Shown piece after piece: positions 33,417 through 39,680 of a stretch of 39,680 bases of DNA. The notes beneath the pieces are model-generated. The model was not told the DNA's origin, searched no databases, and saw only the letters and a program-made list of their open reading frames with translations. The stretch covers positions 57,409 to 97,088 of the forward strand of contig PYST01000137.1 of the NCBI GenBank assembly GCA_003049485.1, written 5' to 3'. The translations under genes and the position numbers were made by a program. The stretch's first letter is position 1, and the number at the start of each line of letters is the position of its first letter. The DNA comes from Ophioceras dolichostomum. Lineage: Eukaryota > Ascomycota > Sordariomycetes > Magnaporthales > Ophioceraceae.

Positions 33417-34082
33417 CTAGCTTGCTTTCTGTAGTGGCTGCCAACCAACTGCCAGACGGGGAGACGAGCCAGACGACCCCCGTGCAGGATGCAAGTCCGT
33501 CTTGGCCAGCAGCACAGCTCCCTCTCCAACTGGCCCCACTGGCTCCAACTGGCGCTTTTTCCTCCCAGTGGACTCGGGGAAGAAATCAGGCACTGTGTGA
33601 CTAATTCCGGCTTGTATGGGATTTAGAAGAGAAAGGCGGTATTCTTCCCACCTTTTCCGTATGGATACTACAACGACTTCCTCCTTCGAGCAGCAGTTGT
33701 TGGCGGCTGTAGGTATTTGGGGACCTTCCAATCTTGGACCGGTCTGTTTGCCGTAGGGGCCAAAGCCAAGGAACATGCCTGCAGGCCGCCTCCAAACTGG
33801 AGTATTTAGCATCAACGGGGGGACGGGCACGGGTGCGGACAGAGCCTGTCTCATTTTGATCTTACTTCTTATTTTTATTTTTTTCGATTCTCTTTCAGGG
33901 GGCGTCCCGCCGCTGACGCCCGTCGGTTTGGTGGCTGGCTCGCCCAGAAAGGGCGTCGGCATAGGGGAGTAGGGACCGGATCTCCGATGAGCCCTCCTTC
34001 TCTCATCCTCCGAAGCCGCCACGTAACCTCCGGACGGCGGCAGGTTGTTTTCTGTTTTCCCTGATTGTTTCTGATCATCCAT
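33417..34082 (-). CDS. Doubtful hypothetical protein
   Basis: A 221-codon frame starts with ATG at 34082 (MDDQKQSGKTENNLPPSGGY). It is rich in Lys, Arg, Pro and Ser, with a basic SKKIKIRSKIKMR segment and WEEYRLSLLNP further on. No domain is recognisable. Third positions are not clearly biased as in the sure genes, and the frame ends with low-complexity sequence. A chance frame of this length in a 40-kb window is not rare. It is given only because it is the longest frame in a 5-kb gap. Confidence 0.15.
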   Translation of the reverse strand: MDDQKQSGKTENNLPPSGGYVAASEDERRRAHRRSGPYSPMPTPFLGEPATKPTGVSGGTPPERESKKIKIRSKIKMRQALSAPVPVPPLMLNTPVWRRPAGMFLGFGPYGKQTGPRLEGPQIPTAANNCCSKEEVVVVSIRKRWEEYRLSLLNPIQAGISHTVPDFFPESTGRKKRQLEPVGPVGEGAVLLAKTDLHPARGSSGSSPRLAVGWQPLQKAS

Positions 34083-34101
34083 ATCCCCTCACGTAGCAGT
34101 A

Positions 34102-34153
34102 CTCTGGCATATTTGGCATGCTCTGGCATATTTGGCATGCTCTGGCATACTTG
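34102..34153 (+). repeat. 19-bp tandem repeat, 2.7 copies
   Basis: CTCTGGCATATTTGGCATG is repeated exactly at 34102-34120 and 34121-34139, with a partial third copy to about 34153. Each unit itself holds two TGGCAT submotifs. It lies in non-coding DNA. Confidence 0.9.
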
Positions 34154-35439
34154 TCCATTTGCCAGCAGACCGGGAATTATGTGCCACTCAAGATCGAATA
34201 CACCTTGTAGCTTAACTGGAAGATTGAGGCTGTGGATAGCAATGGATCTCGACTGTGGCATACGGTGATTTACATGGAAGATTGATGGTAAGGTAACCCA
34301 ACCTCCCGGCAACATCGTCACCCTTTTGGTCAGCCACGAGCACAATGATGATGACGATGACTTGGATTTCGCCTCGTATCTTTCGGTCATGGTTCGAGCT
34401 GGTTGAACCACAGCTGGCTGCCAAGAGCCCTGTGTATCAAGAAGTGATGTGGACTCCGGCGCAGGTGAGATGTTCGGTTTGAGAAATGGACATCGTCTTG
34501 CGCGGGACGTCTTGCGGACAGAACTGGCGGGACAGAGCCCGACCGATTGGCCGCCGCATCAAACAATACCGGGGGACGACTGCCATCACGGAAGACTCCC
34601 AGTGGCACTGGCTGTACGGAACAGGCTCGTAAGCTGGCAACCCCAACAAGCAAGCCGGTCTGGCATCCTTGGGACGCGCCCGCCGTTTGCGAACTCTGAG
34701 GGAAGACTGACTCGGTAGATGGGGAAGGGTGGGATATTTCAGCTACCGTAGTCTGCTAGAATAGTCTGCCTTCCCGCCTGTTCTCGGCCTTTATCAAGAA
34801 CTCAATCCGCCCTGATGGCTTGCTATTCTGCTGCTAGTGGGTGAGACCCCCCTCCCCAACCGACGGCGTTATCAGTCCCAAATTTCAATGACCCCCTCAG
34901 GCTTCAGGCTTGAGGACATGAACTTTTATCATCAAACTTGCTTCAGAACGGCCAACTCGAAGGGCAGAACAACAGCCATTTCTTTTCTTCTTCAGAGCAC
35001 ACCTTGACCTTCTTGATTTATCAAAGTAGAAAAATCATCCAACCGACATCCCACCAAACTCCAACCGGCCTTTCTTCTCATATCCTGTGCTGTTCAATAT
35101 CCTGCCGGTTACCGCTCCCCGACCAAATCCAAAACTCTTCTCACGTTTTAGCCTGCCACGGGCTCGCCGGTATGGTACTGTTCGGTGTCCTTCGCCCCCT
35201 TTGTTCTACTTTGGTCAGCCTGATCTGCTTGTCCTGACCCTAAAAGGAAGTCCTGGAGGGGAAAGTGGAAAGAGAGAGGAGTGAGAGTGAGGTCCTTTCC
35301 TTGAGCCTTGGCTGATCTCAGAGCGCGATCGGTCGGGCGACCAGAAAGGCTCAGTTGTGCGCAACAGTCGCATCATCATCAGCAAATTTTCTGCAAAGCG
35401 AGGCGACGCAGCCCGCAAGCTTTGCCCCGGCAGGGACAG

Positions 35440-35645
35440 GTGAGTCTGATCGCCCCAATCGCACTGTTTTTTAGTGCTTGTAGTGTTTTTCCAGGGTTGC
35501 TGCACAGTGGTGGGCCTCTGGCCCCGTCGCCCACTCAAGCTCGACACCCCACCCACCACTCACCCCCATGTCGAACCGACCATGTAACTGCCATGTAACT
35601 GGACAGTCGGTAACGCGCTCTGATTGGCTGACGTTTCTAATACAG
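35440..35645 (+). other. Probable 5'UTR intron of the PFK2/FBPase2 gene
   Basis: GGGACAG followed by a GTGAGT donor at 35440 and GGCTGACGTTTCTAATACAG ending at 35645 (CTGAC branch, CAG acceptor) define a 206-bp intron in front of the gene. No coding frame uses it, so it would sit in the leader. This is inferred from splice consensus alone. Confidence 0.4.
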
Positions 35646-35945
35646 GCCTGCTAAAGACTCGACGTCCCCATCGCTTGAATTGCTCATCGTTCAGGAGAAG
35701 CTCTCCGAGCAGCACACCCATCGACCTCGATGCCTTCATCTTCAGTTGTCCTGGACAGTCGGCTGAACCAGAACAAAGGTTCATACGGCTTTTATAGGCT
35801 TCCTTCTTCTTGCTCTTTGTCCCTGGCACCCTTCCATGTGCCGTATGCACCATTCCGGGTGCATTCCGCTGCTGACATTGTCCTTTACTCCCTTCAAGAC
35901 ATCGGCCGCAGACAAGCGCAACAGTCTCGGCTCGCGAAACTGGTC

Positions 35946-38384
35946 ATGAGCAACCACATCGTTGCTTCACCACCCACATCCGCCTCCTCCCACACATCAT
36001 CAACGCCGTCAACGACATCAGCGACATCGACAACTACCTCATCGACACCCCCAGCCGCTCCGGCCACCGTGTCGACCCAACCGTCGCTGCCGAACTCATC
36101 AGCCTCGTCGTCTCCTGGCGCCCCTTATCCAAATTATCAAAATGGCGACGCCCTGAAGCCCCCGTCGCCGCCGGCCCTTCTGGGGTCCGACAACGCGATG
36201 CTCCCACCGCCGGCTGTCTCGTCGGGCCCGGTCGCCCCGGGTCTGGCTCACGCCCTCAAGACTCTCAGCAACTTCGACCAGTCGATTCCGCTTCGAGACA
36301 GACCACCCGTCCCGCTTTATGACAGCCCCTATGCGAGGAGCATCTCCTCCACGGCACCGGGCTCTCCGAGAATGTAAGACAAGAAGACGTCCCGATCATT
36401 ATGTCTTGCCTCCCAAGATGAATAATTGCTCGCTGGTGGCTTCCTTTGCCCGCGGATAATGCTGATGTCGGTCCCCATCCACATAGACCTCCTGTCAGAC
36501 AGAATTCTGGCAGCCATACACCTCGGATCCGGCCCCATGCCACCACGCTGAACATCCCTGGCATGACGCGATCCCGCGTGTCCCCTGACGGACGAATCCC
36601 AGACCGAGACGTTGCCGCGAAGCTCGTCATCATTATGGTCGGGCTACCTGCCCGAGGCAAATCTTACATCACCAAGAAAATCCAGCGATACCTGTCTTGG
36701 CAACAACACAACACCAGAATATTCAACGTCGGGAACCGGAGACGCATCGCCACTGGTGTGGTCACTGTGACGAACCCCCAGACCGTCGGCGCGTCTCCTG
36801 CATCACATGGCCCGCTGCGTGCCGCGTCAATCCTACTGAACGGGGTTGAGGCCCCTGCCATCCCAGAGCCGCCCGCGTTCGATCTCGGGTCACCTCCCCT
36901 CCTCAGCGAGAGGAAGGAATCGGTAGGACATAGCGACCAGACCGAACAGATGGACCAGTCAGCAAGCTTCTTCGACCCGAATAACAAAACCGCCGCGAAG
37001 TTGCGAGAGCAGGTGGCCATGGACACGCTTGACGAGCTGTTGGACTACCTCCTCCATCAAAACGGCTCCGTGGGAATCCTCGACGCCACGAACAGCACGA
37101 TCCACCGACGCGAATTGATCGTCAAGCACATCAGGGCGAGAGAGCCCAAGCTGGGTATCCTGTTCATCGAGAGCATCTGCGATGACGAGAACGCAAGTCC
37201 CACTTTTACTTTGTCACTCCCCCTCTTCCTTGCTCGTTCCCCACGCGTCTACCGAAATCGGAGGAGCGACGGACTAACTCTCGGAAATACAACAAACACA
37301 GTTACTCGAGGCCAATATGCGACTCAAGCTGTCCGGTCCCGACTACAAGGGCCAGGATCCCTTCAAGTCTCTTCAGGACTTCAAAGCCAGAGTCAAGCAG
37401 TACGAGAGCGCGTACCAACCGCTGGGCAAGTATGAGGAGGATAATGACCTGCAGTATATTCAGGTTGGTCTACATAAGCGATTCGTCCCAACCACGCCTA
37501 GGAACCAATGCTCACCAGTTCAACAGATGATCGATGTCGGTCGGAAGGTGGTCCACCACCGTCTGAAGGGGTTCCTCAGCGGCGGAATCGCAGGCTACCT
37601 GACCACATTCAACCTCGCACCGCGGCAGATCTGGATCACGCGCCATGGGCAGAGCGAGGACAACCAGCTGAACAAGCTCGGCGGTGACTCGCCGCTCACG
37701 GAGCGGGGCCACTACTACGGCCAAGCGCTGTACGAATTCATCACCAAGAAGCGTGCAGAGTGGCTGGTGCAGCAGAAGGACAAGATCGCGCAGTCGTCGT
37801 TCCCACCCCAGCCAGGCGACCACACACCCCCGTACCCGGAGCCGTATGAAGAGCTGGACGATAAGAACTTCTGCGTGTGGACGTCGATGCTGCGGCGCAG
37901 CGTGGAGACGGCGGAATACTTCCAGGAGGATGACGACTACGACGTCAAGAACTGGGAGATGCTCAACGAGATGCATACGGGCATGTTCGAGGGCATGACC
38001 TACGAGGAGATCCAGGAGCGCTATCCCGAGGAGTACCACAAGCGGGCGCGGGACAAGCTGCACTACAACTACCCGGGTGTGGGCGGCGAGGGCTACCTGC
38101 GCATCATCAGCCGTCTGCGCGACATGGTGCGCGAGATCGAGCGCATCACCGACCACGTGCTGCTCATCAGCCACCGCTCCGTCTGCCGTGTGCTGATGGC
38201 GTACTTCATGGACCTGACCCGTAACGACATCGCCGACCTCGACATGCCTCTGGGCATGCTGTACGCCATCGAGCCGAAGCCCTACGGCATCGACTTCCAC
38301 GCTTACAAATACGACGAGGCCAACGCCACCTTCGTCGAGATCTCGAACTACAAGCCGCAGAAGACGACTGACCGCAACAACTAG
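35946..38384 (+). CDS. 6-phosphofructo-2-kinase/fructose-2,6-bisphosphatase
   Basis: Exons 35946-36373, 36487-37192, 37302-37463 and 37527-38384 give 717 residues. The enzyme makes, and possibly hydrolyses, fructose 2,6-bisphosphate, the activator of phosphofructokinase 1. The N-terminus (1-150) is Ser/Thr/Pro-rich and disordered. The kinase has its P-loop at 195-202 (GLPARGKS), FNVGNRRR, and after an insert of about 70 residues FFDPNNKTAAKLREQ and GILDATNSTIHRR. The phosphatase has TRHGQSEDN (His472), TSMLRRSVETAEYF, MFEGMTYEEI and LLISHRSVCR (His648), so both catalytic histidines are present. Introns are 113 bp (GTAAGA...CATAG), 109 bp (GCAAGT...CACAG, a GC-AG intron with CTAAC branch) and 63 bp (GTTGGT...CAACAG). 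The in-frame ATG at 35730 would add 72 residues; 35946 is preferred because it has G at -3 and the extension looks non-coding, but this start is not certain. Confidence 0.92.
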
Positions 38385-39680
38385 GTAGATTGTGCGGTGT
38401 CTTAACCTGATCGTCTGGCTGGCCAGTTGGCTGGCTAGCTGGCTGGCTGGCTACGGCTTCATTGCCACCTCTCTCTCATCTTAATATCCTTCCCCTCTCC
38501 TCCCAACCCTCTCTCTATCCAGCTCACTCTCCGCTCAACCAACCATGTGTCTTCCATCCGCTCTCGCCTTTAAGCGGATGCCTGCTTACAGCTATCTGTT
38601 TTTCTCATCTCAGTCGGCTCGGTTTTGGTTTTGGTTTCTATCGGTTATCGTTTTGCCAACTCACAATTTTCATTTTTAACTCTTTTTGCTTGGCTTCGAT
38701 CGGCGTCAAGGACGGAGAATGGCTCTCTTCATTGTCGGCTACAGATACCCCATATACAGGAGGAGACAGGGATCGGGAGGGGGGAAATATTGCGATTTGC
38801 TCTCTTGTATTTTTTTTCCTACCATCTGTTGATCGCAAACCTCCCCTCCCGTCACCCACCCGCAATCCCCCACGATTTCCACCATAAACGAAACACTTGC
38901 CTCGCCTCGCGGCCTCCTTTTTTTGTTGTTGTCATCGATACCTTGGTACTGGATTCTTGTACTGTTACTCGGGGATGGATATAGAGAAAAAAGGGGGCGT
39001 GGCACACGCAAGGACCACGGAATTTTCCTGCTCCTCCAACCACTCCAAACATCAAATCTTCTTATTAGCTGGGAACTGGCATTAGACAAAAGAACAAAGT
39101 CATTCGCGTCACGTCGGTCGGCGTACTTCAGGCTTCAAACGCACATTCATCGGCCTGGTTTATCTGTTTCCTTCGACTGTTATCTATGCTCTCTTGTTTC
39201 AGCAAGTTCTGTCTTGGCTTTTCTCTCCCTGGCCGTTCCAACAATGGGCCTAACTAGCTAGCTATCAGTGCCCCAAGCCCTCACGGGATGTTCCAAACCG
39301 CCGAGTTAATTTTCCTACTCTACTGATCATTGTTCTTCTCTCGCATTGTCCTACATAGTGATGATTTTGTCAAGATTACAAGACACAAGACACAACAACA
39401 CCTAGACAGAACATACTTCAAGGTGATCGATTAACTAAAAGTTCTTTTCTGCAAGAAAGGATCCGTTACCATTACAATTCAATGTCACCTCGGCAAAACA
39501 GGCACCCAGGGGAATTCGAAGTGCAACATGCACTTTCTCGCATGTGCCAGGGGCATTGTTTGACCATTTTGCATCTTCCACCGGAAATCTCGATACTTCT
39601 GGGGATCTATTTTCGATCAAAATCCCAGGCCCCCAACAGGGCCTGGGGACGGCTGATTAGGAAAAACGGTTGATTAGGAA
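38385..39680 (+). other. 3' flank of the PFK2 gene
   Basis: Pyrimidine-rich untranslated sequence with a GGCT/GGCTA repeat (about 38415-38452) soon after the stop codon, then AT-richer DNA to the window end. Plus frames 38462-38887 and 38625-38984 show no motif. A 63-codon frame at 39482-39673 contains ILHLPPEISILLGIYF, which resembles an F-box start but is isolated. The last 30 bases hold two copies of TGATTAGGAA. No gene is called. Confidence 0.5.
38415..38452 (+). repeat. Imperfect CTGG/GGCT tetranucleotide repeat
   Basis: A run of CTGG/GGCT units interrupted by CCAGTT and TAGC lies about 30 bases after the stop codon of the PFK2/FBPase2 gene, inside the likely 3'UTR. Confidence 0.8.

Larger units (their letters stand above)
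30960..35439. other. Gene-poor intergenic region between divergent TAD3 and PFK2 genes
   Basis: About 4.5 kb with no recognised domain. It includes the TAD3 promoter on the left and distal sequence of the PFK2 gene on the right. The longest frame is 33417-34082 (minus, 221 residues), listed separately with low confidence. A 19-bp tandem repeat lies at 34102-34153, and GGTACC/AGGTAGG motifs near 31240-31260. Other frames, such as 32549-32977, lack biased third positions or motifs. Confidence 0.5.

Noticed and set aside
39482..39673. F-box-like peptide ILHLPPEISILLGIYF
   Set aside because: The frame is only 63 codons, with AT-rich third positions and no downstream repeats. The resemblance is too short to call a gene or pseudogene.

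Overview
The window looks like a piece of nuclear chromosome from a filamentous ascomycete (Pezizomycotina, probably Sordariomycetes). The reasons are a velvet-family regulator, short introns with fungal branch sites (CTAAC/CTAAT/CTGAC), very high GC at third codon positions, long serine/proline/glutamine-rich disordered tails, and AT-richer intergenic DNA carrying CCTAGGTA-type motifs. I cannot name the species. No prokaryotic features, CRISPR array, rRNA gene, convincing tRNA gene or intact transposon is visible.

Layout from left to right. Positions 1-118 may hold the edge of a gene running off the left end on the minus strand. About 119-7768 has no recognisable gene; its right part looks like a long CT-rich leader, with a probable 5'UTR intron, for the velvet regulator VeA (7769-9688, +). 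An intronless gene for a 651-residue disordered protein of unknown function follows (10895-12850, +). A poly-G tract with an embedded run of N (14166-14265) lies in the intergenic space where this gene and the next converge. Next comes a three-exon MGA2/SPT23-type membrane-tethered transcription factor (14539-19761, -). After about 3.5 kb without a clear gene there are three more minus-strand genes: a plasma-membrane Na+(K+)/H+ antiporter (23235-25381), RNase H1 (26810-28065) and the TAD3/ADAT3 subunit of tRNA adenosine deaminase (29496-30959). About 5 kb of gene-poor DNA leads to a four-exon, bifunctional-type 6-phosphofructo-2-kinase/fructose-2,6-bisphosphatase (35946-38384, +) and its 3' flank.

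The genes do not form a metabolic cluster. They are individually transcribed regulatory and housekeeping genes: developmental and light control (VeA), membrane-lipid/oxygen sensing (MGA2), cation homeostasis (antiporter), R-loop removal (RNase H1), wobble inosine in tRNA (TAD3) and glycolytic control (PFK2/FBPase2). I joined exons by frame, splice signals and family conservation. Each joined protein stays open to a single stop.

I did not find an evident new biological system. The points most worth a second look are the uncharacterised disordered protein next to veA, the large gene-free region upstream of veA, a possible non-AUG mitochondrial leader on RNase H1, a GC-AG intron and a stop-free in-frame intron in the PFK2 gene, in-frame or intronic minisatellites in TAD3 and MGA2, the poly-G/N tract, and a few cryptic exon-like stretches.
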